From: CAYQTE01 sp964420285
GTDB lineage: Bacteria > Planctomycetota > Phycisphaerae > Tepidisphaerales > Tepidisphaeraceae
DNA length: 64,000 nucleotides
Reading direction: 5' to 3'
Assembly (NCBI GenBank): GCA_964420285.1
Contig: CAYQTE010000001.1
Location: 62,001-126,000 of the forward strand
In this document: positions 45,609 through 53,848 of the stretch, piece after piece
Position numbering within the stretch: position 1 is the first letter of the stretch
Layout of the letters: each line of letters starts with the position of its first letter
Made by a program: the position numbers and the translations under genes
The notes under the pieces: generated by a model
What the model saw: the letters and a program-made list of their open reading frames with translations, nothing else
Told to the model about the DNA's origin: nothing
Databases searched by the model: none

Positions 45609-45875
45609 ATGTTGACGCACCCGGCGATTCTTGAACGAGTGATAATGCCCGATCAAGGCGGCTTTCCGCCGGAATTGGCGCGACAGGTTCTGGCGTTCGA
45701 TTTTCCAGCGGCGGATCACAGTCGCTATGCCGAGCTTTCGGCCAAGGCGAGCGAGGGGCAGCTCAGCGATGAGGATCGCAGCGAACTAGAGGACTATCTG
45801 AACGTCAACGACTTTTTGACGATTATCAAGGCGAAGGCGACAGCTTCACTTCGGCAACAGAATCCCGCCGCGTAG
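45609..45875 (+). CDS. Small conserved protein paired with HNH nuclease, function unknown
   Basis: This 88-residue protein starts MLTHPAILERVIMPDQGGFP. It contains FPAADHSRYAELSAKASEGQ, an Asp/Glu-rich middle, and NVNDFLTIIKAKATASLRQ at the end. I know this pattern as a widespread small protein encoded directly before an HNH endonuclease in cyanobacteria and planctomycetes, as here (16-bp gap). Whether the two form a toxin-antitoxin pair or a mobile cassette is not established. It is probably all-helical and cytosolic. Confidence 0.75.
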   Translation: MLTHPAILERVIMPDQGGFPPELARQVLAFDFPAADHSRYAELSAKASEGQLSDEDRSELEDYLNVNDFLTIIKAKATASLRQQNPAA

Positions 45876-45891
45876 ATCCAAGTGAAATTTG

Positions 45892-46308
45892 ATGGACAAG
45901 GCGATCGAACAGAGCGTGCGACACCGAGCCCACGATCTGTGCGAATATTGCCTGCTACCTGAATCGGTTTCAACCCTCAAACATGTCGTCGATCATGTGA
46001 TTGCCCGCCAGCATGGAGGGCAGACGGTTGTTGAGAACCTCGCCTTGTGTTGCGGCCGCTGCAACTTGCATAAGGGGCCGAACGTCGCGGGGATCGATAC
46101 CCAGACCGGCCAGTTAACGGCGCTTTTCAATCCTCGCGTCGATTCGTGGGCCCAGCATTTCCAATGGGAGGGTCCAATCCTGCATGGCAGGACTGCTGCC
46201 GGTAGAACCACGGTCGCCGTACTGGACATCAACGCTCCGGCCCGAATAGCCGTTCGGACAACTCTTATTGCTGTTGGCAAGTTCCCTCCGACACTCGCAC
46301 CGAAATAA
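45892..46308 (+). CDS. HNH endonuclease
   Basis: This 138-residue protein has the HNH/zinc core: HDLCEYCLLP (CxxC), then HVVDHVIARQHGG with the DH of the beta-beta-alpha-metal motif, then ENLALCCGRCNLHKGP (second CxxC and N-x3-H). A C-terminal extension follows (TGQLTALFNPRVDSWAQHF ... GRTTVAVLDIN) that is characteristic of the short HNH proteins encoded beside the preceding small gene. The HNH metal-site histidines and cysteines are intact. Confidence 0.88.
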   Translation: MDKAIEQSVRHRAHDLCEYCLLPESVSTLKHVVDHVIARQHGGQTVVENLALCCGRCNLHKGPNVAGIDTQTGQLTALFNPRVDSWAQHFQWEGPILHGRTAAGRTTVAVLDINAPARIAVRTTLIAVGKFPPTLAPK

Positions 46309-46324
46309 CGTCCAGGTTGGAGTG

Positions 46325-46921
46325 TCAGCAGATGCTCGCCGCGCACACTCCGGCCGGGCGGGTAGAGAGTCTGGCGCGGAGGCGGGCGTGGAGCCAGAGG
46401 TGGCGGGTGTCATCGTCGAACTGGGGTTCCTGTCGGGTCATCCAGGCCATGGCGGCGGGGATGTTGACGGCATCGCGGAATTGTGCGTGGTCCGCAAGAT
46501 GGAAGAGAATGAAGGCGGTCACGAAGGCATCGGCGGGCATGCGTCGGATGGGAATCCGCGGCCAGGCGCCATCGGACTGCTGGAGATTGGCGAAATAGGC
46601 GATGGCGGCATCAACGGCCGCGCCGGCGCCGGCGTCCAGAAGCAGGGCGCGCAGGCACATGGCCGACAGGAGCGGCTCCCCCCAGCCACCGTCGGCTTCT
46701 TGTGCGGCGAGAATGGTCCGCAAGTGCTGACTGGAGATGGGGGCGGCGGACTGGTTGAGTTCGGAGAGTCGCACGACCGCCAGGGCCGCGGCGGCGACGG
46801 CGACGCCGCCGTCGAGGCGCGTCATGGCGACGGCTTCGGGCCGTGCAGCGACCAGTTCGTCCAGAAGTCTCTGGTATTGCCGGGCGTCCCAACGTTTTTC
46901 GATCTGGCGTACGGTCATCAT
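46325..46921 (-). CDS. Alpha/alpha-barrel QW-repeat protein (terpene-cyclase-like fold), hypothetical
   Basis: This 198-residue protein starts MMTVRQIEKRWDARQYQRLL. Two repeats, ILAAQEADGGWGEPLLSAMCL and FANLQQSDGAWPRIPIRRM, resemble the QW motifs of squalene-hopene cyclases and prenyltransferase beta-subunits. At 198 residues it is far too short for a full cyclase, and no DxDD motif is seen, so it is probably a small relative with another role. It is transcribed from a strong promoter with an overlapping inverted repeat (46942-46980). It is convergent with the HNH gene. Confidence 0.65.
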   Translation of the reverse strand: MMTVRQIEKRWDARQYQRLLDELVAARPEAVAMTRLDGGVAVAAAALAVVRLSELNQSAAPISSQHLRTILAAQEADGGWGEPLLSAMCLRALLLDAGAGAAVDAAIAYFANLQQSDGAWPRIPIRRMPADAFVTAFILFHLADHAQFRDAVNIPAAMAWMTRQEPQFDDDTRHLWLHARLRARLSTRPAGVCAASIC

Positions 46922-46941
46922 GTCGTCACCAATCCGGTAAG

Positions 46942-46980
46942 TGTTAGGCGAATTATACCCTAACAGATAGCGGTGGTCAA
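46942..46980 (-). promoter_or_regulatory. Strong promoter with operator-like inverted repeat
   Basis: Minus strand: TTGACC (46975-46980), exactly 17 nt, TATAAT (46952-46957), the best sigma-70-like match in the window. TGTTAGG and CCTAACA (46942-46948 and 46959-46965), 10 nt apart, are perfect inverted arms that flank the -10 box. A dimeric repressor bound there would block RNA polymerase. It serves the QW-repeat gene. Confidence 0.75.
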
Positions 46981-47273
46981 GCACTTTTTATGGGACGAAT
47001 TTTGGTGCCTTTTGTGTTTTCTTAAGTCGTTTATAAATAATGAGTTAGATTCGCGCAAATTCCGGACTTTTCTGTGCCGTCGGGTGGGATTTCGGCCGTG
47101 ATTCGGCTTGACCGGTGTTTTGGCAGCCAAATCCCTGGTGCGGCCGGCGGACATTTCCAGGGAAAACCCCTACGGCGGAATTGTGCATTCTTCCGATGAC
47201 GGAGAGTCGCGGCTCTGGTAGAGTTGCTCCGCGTGAAATCGATCGATTCGGTCCGAGTCAGGTGACTGATCCC
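46981..47273. other. AT-richer divergent intergenic region
   Basis: Together with the promoter just described this forms a gap of about 350 bp between divergent genes. Plus strand holds TATAAA near 47031-47036, a possible -10 for the radical SAM gene. In-frame codons exist above the chosen GTG start (ATG at 47196, GTG at 47262), but their codon use is poor. Nothing else is recognised. Confidence 0.45.
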
Positions 47274-48767
47274 GTGAACGTCGTATTGATCTGCCCAAAA
47301 ATCCCCGACACATTCTGGGGCTACAAATACGCGCTGCCGTTTGTGGGCAAGCGGGCGGCATTGCCGCCGCTGCCGCTGGTGACCATCGCCGCCATGCTGC
47401 CCAAGTCGTGGAATCTGCGATTGGTTGATACCAACATCACCGAATTGCAGGATTCGGATATTGCCTGGGCGGATTATGCCATGATCACCGGCATGGCCAT
47501 CCAGAAGCGATCGGCCCTGCAACTCATCGACCGCTGCCACGCAGCCGAGGTGCCGGTGGTGTGCGGCGGGCCGCTGTTCACCATGGAGCCGGAGGCATAT
47601 CCGCAGGTCGATCACCTGGTGCTGGACGAGGGGGAGATCACGCTGCCGATGTTCCTGAGCGACCTGGAGGCCGGGAAGCCACAGCGGATTTATCGCGCCG
47701 GCGAGCAGCGAGCGGATCTGACCCAGTCGCCGGTTCCGATGTGGCATCTGCTGGACCTGGGGGCCTACGCGATGGTGGGGATTCAGTATTCGCGCGGGTG
47801 TCCGTTCGACTGCGATTTCTGCGCCGTGACGACGATGCTCGGCCATAAGCACCGGGTGAAAACTCCGCAGCAGATCATCGCGGAGCTTAACGCCTTGCGC
47901 GATGCCGGGTGGGCGGGCCCGGTGTTTTTCGTGGATGACAACCTGATCGGCAGCCCCCGGCGGCTGAAGGCGGAATTGCTTCCGGCCCTGATCAAGTGGC
48001 AAACAGATCGCGGCCCCATCGAGTTCATCACGCAACTGTCGATCAACCTGGCCGACAATCCCGAACTGACGGCCATGATGGTCGAGGCGGGATTCATCAC
48101 GGTCTTCGTGGGGATCGAAACGCCGGCCGAGGCCAGTCTGGTGGAATGCAAGAAGACGCAGAACCGCCGTCGCGACCTGGTGGCCGACATCAAGAAACTG
48201 CACCGGGCCGGCCTGGAGGTGCAGGCGGGGTTCATCGTCGGATTCGACAGCGACCTGCCGGATATCTTTCAGCGTCAGATCGACTTTATCCAGGCCAGCG
48301 CCATTCCGACGGCGATGGTGGGCATGTTGCAGGCGCCGCTGGGCACGCGGCTGTTCGCCCGCATGGAACGCGAACAGCGCCTTGTCGGGCATTCCACAGG
48401 CGACAACGTCGACGGCACCACCAATATCATCCCGGCCATGGGGCTGGAGAATCTGATGGCCGGATATCACCGCCTGCTGAGGGAGATTTACGCCCCGGAT
48501 GCGTATTACAACCGGGTTCGCGAGTTGCTGCGCGAGTTGCGTCCGACGCCGCTGAAGCTGCCGGTGCGTAAGGAGCACCTGATGGCCATGGCCGCTTCCG
48601 CGTTGCGCATCGGCATCATCGCCCGCGAGCGCTGGGAATACTGGAAGCTGCTGGGCTGGACGATCTGGAACCGCCCGCGCTCCTTCGGCACGGCCGTCGC
48701 GCTGTCCATCAGCGGATATCACCTCCGCCGCTTCTGCGAAGAGGCGACGGGGCCGATGGCGGTGTGA
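47274..48767 (+). CDS. B12-binding radical SAM protein with DUF4070-type C-terminus
   Basis: This protein of about 497 residues starts at a GTG (VNVVLICPKIPDTFWGYK) with AGGTGA upstream. The N-terminal cobalamin-binding domain (about 1-150) has ITGMAIQKRSALQLIDRCHA and VVCGGPLFTM. The radical SAM core carries the cluster motif RGCPFDCDFCAV (CxxxCxxC), FVDDNLIG and FVGIETPAE. The C-terminal region resembles DUF4070 as in HpnP-like and related methyltransferases. Substrates of this class include hopanoids, phosphonates and lipids. It is divergent from the QW-repeat gene, but no direct link to hopanoid chemistry can be shown. Confidence 0.9.
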   Translation: MNVVLICPKIPDTFWGYKYALPFVGKRAALPPLPLVTIAAMLPKSWNLRLVDTNITELQDSDIAWADYAMITGMAIQKRSALQLIDRCHAAEVPVVCGGPLFTMEPEAYPQVDHLVLDEGEITLPMFLSDLEAGKPQRIYRAGEQRADLTQSPVPMWHLLDLGAYAMVGIQYSRGCPFDCDFCAVTTMLGHKHRVKTPQQIIAELNALRDAGWAGPVFFVDDNLIGSPRRLKAELLPALIKWQTDRGPIEFITQLSINLADNPELTAMMVEAGFITVFVGIETPAEASLVECKKTQNRRRDLVADIKKLHRAGLEVQAGFIVGFDSDLPDIFQRQIDFIQASAIPTAMVGMLQAPLGTRLFARMEREQRLVGHSTGDNVDGTTNIIPAMGLENLMAGYHRLLREIYAPDAYYNRVRELLRELRPTPLKLPVRKEHLMAMAASALRIGIIARERWEYWKLLGWTIWNRPRSFGTAVALSISGYHLRRFCEEATGPMAV

Positions 48768-48778
48768 GCTCATTTTCC

Positions 48779-48808
48779 TCAACAAGATCGTGCCCATCGC
48801 GGTACAAT
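48779..48808 (+). promoter_or_regulatory. Promoter of the ATPase-pentapeptide gene, predicted leaderless
   Basis: TCAACA (48779-48784), 18 nt, TACAAT (48803-48808), then only 6 nt to the ATG at 48815. Confidence 0.55.
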
Positions 48809-48814
48809 CTCCGT

Positions 48815-50680
48815 ATGTCCGAACCGAGCATGGGACCGCCTTCTGAGGACGCACTGTCTGCACAACTGGCGACAGTCAGACCGCGCGGGCATCGGCCGCG
48901 ATGCCGTGTCAGCGTGCCAATTGACGAGCTTGTTTTGCCGGTGATGCGGGCGCGATCCAGGGGAATCATCCTGATTGTGGCGCCGGCCGGGGGTGGAAAG
49001 ACGACGGCGCTGCGCCACTTGAAGGCTTTGCTGCCGGAAGGTACGCAGGTTGCATTTTTCGAATCCGGATTTGTTGAAACCGCGCGTGAAGCTGCCGCGG
49101 AGCGACTTGTGGTTCTGGCGGCGTTTGACTCGGAGCCGGCCGATGCATGCGTGGAAGTTATTGAGCTTTGCCCTTGGACGCTGGACGACTGCATGGAATA
49201 TCTGGCGGCGATGCATCGCGCGCAATGCGAATCGGTGCTGGCGCGTCTGGGGCGGGATCCATCACTGGGGGTGTTGGAGGGATCGCCGCAGCTTTTGTCG
49301 CTAGTGATGGACGCGATGGCGCGTGATCTGGAACTGGGCAGCGCGCGGGATGTTTTGCGGGATCACATTCAACGGATTTTCCCAGCCGGCCCGTCGCGCG
49401 ACCGGTTGGTTCTTCAGGGGCCGTTCCAGGCGCCTTTGGGAAAAGAGCAATGGCGATGGTGGCGGCACGTTGCCGTCCAGTACATTTGCACCGCCGACTG
49501 GATTGCCGAGCGTTTGTGCGAGGGGAGGATTCCTGAGCCGCTGCACAGCATGGCGGCAAGCACGCATCTGATTCCGGAAATCGCGGCGGCGGTGAAGCAC
49601 CGGCCGGACGCAATCGAGTGTCTTGAGCGACTGATTCGTAAGAGCGCGCCATCCCGTGCGGTAGCGATGGCGGCCAGCATCTTGATTGCCGTCGACGCGA
49701 ATTGGCGGCCGGCGGACGGGCGGGGGCTGGATTTGAGCCACGCGCTGCTGCCGGGCGCGCGGTGGTCGGGACTCGATCTTTCGGGGGCGATTCTGGAGGA
49801 TGCGACGCTCGTCCGGGCGGACTTGAGCTCCGCCAAACTGGTGGGTGCCAAGGCGGTGCATGTCGATCTGCGCGAGGCAAATCTGCATGGCGCGATGTTA
49901 AAGAATTCCGATTTCACAGACGCAAATCTCGGTTCCGCCGACTTGTCCGAGGTGACGGCTATGAAGGCGGATTTTTCGGATGCCTCCCTGGAATCGGCGA
50001 ATATGAGCCGGGGCGTTTTTCGGTCCTGTCGGTTTATCCACGCGAATCTGAAAAATGTGCAGGCCGGCTCGGCCAGTTTCTTAGGCGCGCGATTGTTCAT
50101 GGCGGGTATCGAGCAGGCGGACTTCACCCATGCGAATCTGGCGCGGGCGAATTTGAGGCAGATAGATTTGAGTCAGGCGAAATGGGCCGGAGCGAGCTTT
50201 GCCACTGCACGGCTGATTGCCTGCAATCTGGAAGGACTGGAATTACCGGGCGCCGATTTTGCCAAGGCGAATCTGACCGGAAGTCTGCTTACGGGCAGCC
50301 GGATTCCCGGCGGGAACTTTTGCCAGGCAAATCTCACGCGGGCTGGAGTGGCGGAGATTGATTGGGAAAACGCGGATCTGAGTGGCGCCGATTTTACCGA
50401 GGCCAGTTTTCACATGGGTTCGACGCGGAGCGGGCTGGTGGGAAGCACGATCCCGTGCGAGGGTTCGCGAACGGGTTTCTATACGGATGAGTTCAACGAG
50501 CAACTGTACAAGTCGCCGGAAGAAATTCGCAAGGCTTGTCTCTGCGGAGCGAATCTGCTGGGTGCCAAAGTTGAGGGGACGGATTTCTATCTCGTCGATT
50601 TGCGGCGAGCGGTATTCTCAGCACAGCAGCGGCGGCATTTCCTGAGAAGCGGTGCGATTTTGCGCTCGGCCCAGGTTTGA
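48815..50680 (+). CDS. P-loop ATPase fused to pentapeptide repeats
   Basis: This 621-residue protein starts MSEPSMGPPSEDALSAQ. The Walker A motif is IVAPAGGGKTTALRHL (about 54-69), within a NACHT/STAND-like domain of about 300 residues that is helical and rich in charged residues. A Walker B is not obvious. From about residue 300 to the end the sequence is pentapeptide repeats (A(D/N)LxxA type: RADLSSAKLVGA, FTDANLGSADLSEV, TKANLTGSLLTG and so on), which fold as a right-handed quadrilateral beta-helix. The combination suggests signal-transduction or defence ATPases. No partner genes are nearby. Confidence 0.85.
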   Translation: MSEPSMGPPSEDALSAQLATVRPRGHRPRCRVSVPIDELVLPVMRARSRGIILIVAPAGGGKTTALRHLKALLPEGTQVAFFESGFVETAREAAAERLVVLAAFDSEPADACVEVIELCPWTLDDCMEYLAAMHRAQCESVLARLGRDPSLGVLEGSPQLLSLVMDAMARDLELGSARDVLRDHIQRIFPAGPSRDRLVLQGPFQAPLGKEQWRWWRHVAVQYICTADWIAERLCEGRIPEPLHSMAASTHLIPEIAAAVKHRPDAIECLERLIRKSAPSRAVAMAASILIAVDANWRPADGRGLDLSHALLPGARWSGLDLSGAILEDATLVRADLSSAKLVGAKAVHVDLREANLHGAMLKNSDFTDANLGSADLSEVTAMKADFSDASLESANMSRGVFRSCRFIHANLKNVQAGSASFLGARLFMAGIEQADFTHANLARANLRQIDLSQAKWAGASFATARLIACNLEGLELPGADFAKANLTGSLLTGSRIPGGNFCQANLTRAGVAEIDWENADLSGADFTEASFHMGSTRSGLVGSTIPCEGSRTGFYTDEFNEQLYKSPEEIRKACLCGANLLGAKVEGTDFYLVDLRRAVFSAQQRRHFLRSGAILRSAQV

Positions 50681-50975
50681 CGCTCGCGCACGGAGGACGG
50701 GAGACATCCAAGATTTTCAGAATTGCGCCAGAGTCGCAACCAGAACCGCTCGATCCGCACGCCTGCATATCGAGGCGATGATCAAATTTTGGCTGTCGCC
50801 TCTTCCGCTCCAATTCGCACTCGGGAGGCCCCTGGAGATCACCGGCTCTCGACAATGCCGATGCGAAGAAACAGCGTTGCCCGCCTTGGCAGATGGTGGT
50901 AATACTGCTGTGGACATAGTGTTCTTGATTGCCTGAGCATTGCACGGCAATCCGCCAATGAGAGAGGAGCCCATC

Positions 50976-51692
50976 ATGGCTAACCCCGTCAAGCCGGTTC
51001 ACCAGCATCGTGTCGTTGTCAGCAAAGATGGCCCGTATCTTGTCTCCGGCGGGACGCCTTTGTGCGTTCAGGAGATTGTCGCCAACGAGGAAGGGATGTC
51101 CTGGGACTGGAAGGCCGGGAAGACCTTCGAGTCCGGGAAAGACTATGCGCTTTGCCGCTGCGGGCAATCGAAGAACGCCCCGTTCTGCGACGGCAGCCAT
51201 GTACTGACAGGATTTGACGGCGAGGAAACCGCCAGCCGGGTTCCCTACGCCCGGCAGGCAGAGAAGTTCGACGGCCCGACCCTGATCCTGAGCGATGCCG
51301 AGAAGCTCTGCGCCTTTGCGCGATTCTGCGATCCCGGTGGCAAGATCTGGAGTCTGATCGAGCAGACGGATAACCCCGACGCCCGCGCGCTGGTCATCCG
51401 GGAAGCCATGCACTGCCCCGCCGGCCGCCTGGTCGTTCACGATAAGAAAACTCGAAAAGAAATCGAAGACCCGCTGGCGCCCGCGATCGGCGTTGTGGAA
51501 GATCCCGCCCTCGGCTGCAGCGGCCCACTTTGGGTCCAGGGGGACATTCAGGTCGAGTCCGCCGACGGCAAGCGTTACGAGACACGCAACCGCGTCACGC
51601 TTTGCCGCTGCGGGGCCTCTGACAATAAACCTTTCTGCAATGGCAGCCACGCCAGCATCAAGTTTAATGACGGACTTATCGAAAGGGACTAG
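50976..51692 (+). CDS. Iron-sulfur protein with two CDGSH motifs and a central cluster domain
   Basis: This 238-residue protein starts MANPVKPVHQHRVVVSKD behind GAGAGGAG. Two CDGSH-type [2Fe-2S] sites are visible: CRCGQSKNAPFCDGSH and CRCGASDNKPFCNGSH, near the two ends. Between them, LCAFARFCDP and MHCPAGRLVV look like a 4Fe-4S mono-cluster domain of the Fer4_19 type. In the second copy Asp of the CDGSH motif is replaced by Asn. The role is probably redox or iron handling in the cytosol. A palindromic terminator follows at 51706. Confidence 0.92.
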   Translation: MANPVKPVHQHRVVVSKDGPYLVSGGTPLCVQEIVANEEGMSWDWKAGKTFESGKDYALCRCGQSKNAPFCDGSHVLTGFDGEETASRVPYARQAEKFDGPTLILSDAEKLCAFARFCDPGGKIWSLIEQTDNPDARALVIREAMHCPAGRLVVHDKKTRKEIEDPLAPAIGVVEDPALGCSGPLWVQGDIQVESADGKRYETRNRVTLCRCGASDNKPFCNGSHASIKFNDGLIERD

Positions 51693-51705
51693 CAGAACAA
51701 TCCAG

Positions 51706-51753
51706 GGGTCGGGAATCTTTGATGCAAAAAAGAGCATCAAAGACTCCCGACCC
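51706..51753. terminator. Long palindromic hairpin between convergent genes; repeat family copy 2
   Basis: Two 20-nt arms, GGGTCGGGAATCTTTGATGC (51706-51725) and GCATCAAAGACTCCCGACCC (51734-51753), pair at 19 of 20 positions around AAAAAAGA. It lies between the convergent CDGSH and hypothetical genes and could terminate both transcripts. The core GGGAGTC(T/C)TTGAT is shared with the hairpin at 12623-12659. Confidence 0.8.
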
Positions 51754-51761
51754 TTTGATAC

Positions 51762-52073
51762 TCATCCCGGCGCCCCGTCGTCCCATTCGACTTTGATCGC
51801 ATCGCTCATCAAACCCAGAAACCATCCGCCGCATCGAGCGTATCCGCTTCGCGTTGTGCCGTCGGACAGGGCGACGGTGAAATAATAAACCACCTGACCC
51901 TTGCCGCATCGCAGAAAAAACGGACCCAGTCTCAGGAAGCGTTTCTCCGCCGCCAGCAGGCGATAGCCGTTCTCGGCCGCCCATTTTTCGAGAATCGAAC
52001 TGCCGCGCGATGCGCTCCAACTGAACGACATCGCCACGACGGCAACAAAAATCAAAATAAGGACAACCGGCAT
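51762..52073 (-). CDS. Small single-span membrane protein, hypothetical
   Basis: This protein of about 103 residues starts at MPVVLILIFVAVVAMSF; an in-frame GTG at 52085 is an alternative. One N-terminal transmembrane helix is followed by a soluble domain ILEKWAAENGYRLLAAEKRF, then VVYYFTVALSDGTTRSGYARC and WFLGLMSDAIKVEWDD. The same layout (helix plus a small beta domain) is common in planctomycete hypotheticals. The function is unknown. Confidence 0.65.
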   Translation of the reverse strand: MPVVLILIFVAVVAMSFSWSASRGSSILEKWAAENGYRLLAAEKRFLRLGPFFLRCGKGQVVYYFTVALSDGTTRSGYARCGGWFLGLMSDAIKVEWDDGAPG

Positions 52074-52112
52074 GGCCGCCTTCACGTGTTCAGGCCCCGG
52101 TCTTGTTTGCCC

Positions 52113-53657
52113 TTATTTCCATTCCGTCAACCCGACCAGCGGATAAATCCACGTATCCGTCCGGAACGGCGCGGCGGGGATGTCGGCGGCATTCCAGAGG
52201 TTGCAGCCGTCGGGATAGTTGTCCCAGGCGTAGCGGACGGCCACGGGAGCGGCGACCTGCGAGCTGGAGACGACGATGGTTTCGCCGTCGATTTTGGCGT
52301 CGGCGGTGACGAATTTCTGGTCGGCGCCGGCGATCTGGAACCATTTGAGCGGGCCGCCCTTGGCGACCAGGCCGCCGCCGATGTGCGTGAAGCTCAGGCG
52401 GATCGTTGCGGCGTCGGTCTTCATCGAATCATACACGGGGCCGCTGTATTCGATCTTACGGCCGTAGACGTTGGCAAGGGCGATCTTGGTCAGGCGTTCG
52501 CCGAGTGGGGCTTTGTTGTGGGGGTGGACGTTTTTCGCCTCGCCGGTGTCGATGATGCAGGCCATGCCGGTATTGGGGATCGAGAGGACCGTGGCCTGCT
52601 GCTCGCGGAGGCGCGGGTTGTTGCTGATATTCTGCTGGCCGGGGAGTTGCACGATATAGAAGGGGAAATCGCCCTGGCCCCAGCGGGTTCGCCAGTCCTT
52701 GATGAGGGTGGCCTGGACACGGCCGTAATTCGAGACGCCGGAATCGCCCCAGCAGACGCTCTCGCCCTGATACCAGATGACGCCGCGCATGGCGTAGGGG
52801 ATGATGGGTGCGACCATTCCGTTGTAATCAACTGTGGGCTCGTGTTGATCCCGCAGCGGGTCGCCCAGGCGAGCGGTGGCGGCGGGCAGGGCCTTGTTCA
52901 TCGGCCACGGCGGGCGCGTTCCGGCGGCCAGTGTCACGGCCGGATTGGCGCGATAGGCCTTGAGGCAGGCGTCGAAATTATCGACCATTGGCTTGAGCAG
53001 CGGATCGGCGACCAGGGCTTCGCGCGAGATCCACGATTCGGCCGTGCTGGCGCCAACGGCCGTCGTCACGATGCCGATGGGAACATTGATTTCCTTTTGC
53101 AGGTCGCGGGCGAAGAGATAGCCGACGGCCGAGAATCCGGGCACCGTCTGCGGCGAGCAGACTTCCCATGTGCCGGCGACCGCGGGGAGCGGTTCGGAGC
53201 CTTTGGCGTCGCGGACGGTGAACATGCGGATTTTGGGATAATTAGCGGCCGCGATTTCCTGGGCTTCGTTGGTGATGCCGGCGTAGCTGCCTTTGGAGGC
53301 GGAGACGGGGAAGGTCATGTTCGATTGGCCCGACCCGACCCACACCTCGCCGATGAGGATGTCATGGATGGTGATCGAGTTGGTCCCGGCGATGGTCATC
53401 TCGACCGGTCCGCCGGCCGTCTGCTTGGGAAGGCGAACCATCCAGCGCTTATCCGCGCCGGCGGTGGCGGTCTGTTTCTGATCGCCAAGGGTGACGGTGA
53501 CAACTTCGCCCGCGTCGGCCGTTCCCCAGACCGGGATCGCCGCATCCTGTTGCAGCACCATATGGTCGCTGAAGAGGGCGGAGGGCGTGACATTGGCCGA
53601 CGCCACAGAGGCCAGCAACGTGCCCAGGGCGGCCGCGAGGCAGGATCGGAATTTCAT
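52113..53657 (-). CDS. Sialate O-acetylesterase family protein
   Basis: This 514-residue secreted protein starts MKFRSCLAAALGTLLASVAS behind AAAGGAAC and has a signal peptide. The N-terminal beta domain starts LFSDHMVLQQDAAIPVWGTA. The SGNH-type esterase core carries VWVGSGQSNMTFPV (nucleophile Ser) and VIWYQGESVCW, plus a C-terminal region with HP or DxxH-like residues (NVHPHNKAPLG). The family removes acetyl groups from sialic acids, or more often from plant glycans in environmental bacteria. It fits the glycan-degrading profile of the genome. Confidence 0.9.
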   Translation of the reverse strand: MKFRSCLAAALGTLLASVASANVTPSALFSDHMVLQQDAAIPVWGTADAGEVVTVTLGDQKQTATAGADKRWMVRLPKQTAGGPVEMTIAGTNSITIHDILIGEVWVGSGQSNMTFPVSASKGSYAGITNEAQEIAAANYPKIRMFTVRDAKGSEPLPAVAGTWEVCSPQTVPGFSAVGYLFARDLQKEINVPIGIVTTAVGASTAESWISREALVADPLLKPMVDNFDACLKAYRANPAVTLAAGTRPPWPMNKALPAATARLGDPLRDQHEPTVDYNGMVAPIIPYAMRGVIWYQGESVCWGDSGVSNYGRVQATLIKDWRTRWGQGDFPFYIVQLPGQQNISNNPRLREQQATVLSIPNTGMACIIDTGEAKNVHPHNKAPLGERLTKIALANVYGRKIEYSGPVYDSMKTDAATIRLSFTHIGGGLVAKGGPLKWFQIAGADQKFVTADAKIDGETIVVSSSQVAAPVAVRYAWDNYPDGCNLWNAADIPAAPFRTDTWIYPLVGLTEWK

Positions 53658-53848
53658 TGCGCGTGTTCCTTTCTTCGCTGAACCATTGGCCGAGAGAGCG
53701 ATGGAGAGTCGCATCCTCCGGCCGTCCCAAACGTGAATGCGGGTAGAATAAGGCGCGGCGTGCGGATTTGCAAAATGAAAGCGGGGTGGGTGCGGCCGGC
53801 GCCGGTCCTTGACAATCCTCTTGGCCAAACCGCAAGATCGTCGGCGCT

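Noticed and set aside
50681..50975. A coding gene in the 295-bp gap before the CDGSH protein
   Set aside because: Open frames on both strands lack the local codon bias and any recognisable domain; I see only plain intergenic sequence.
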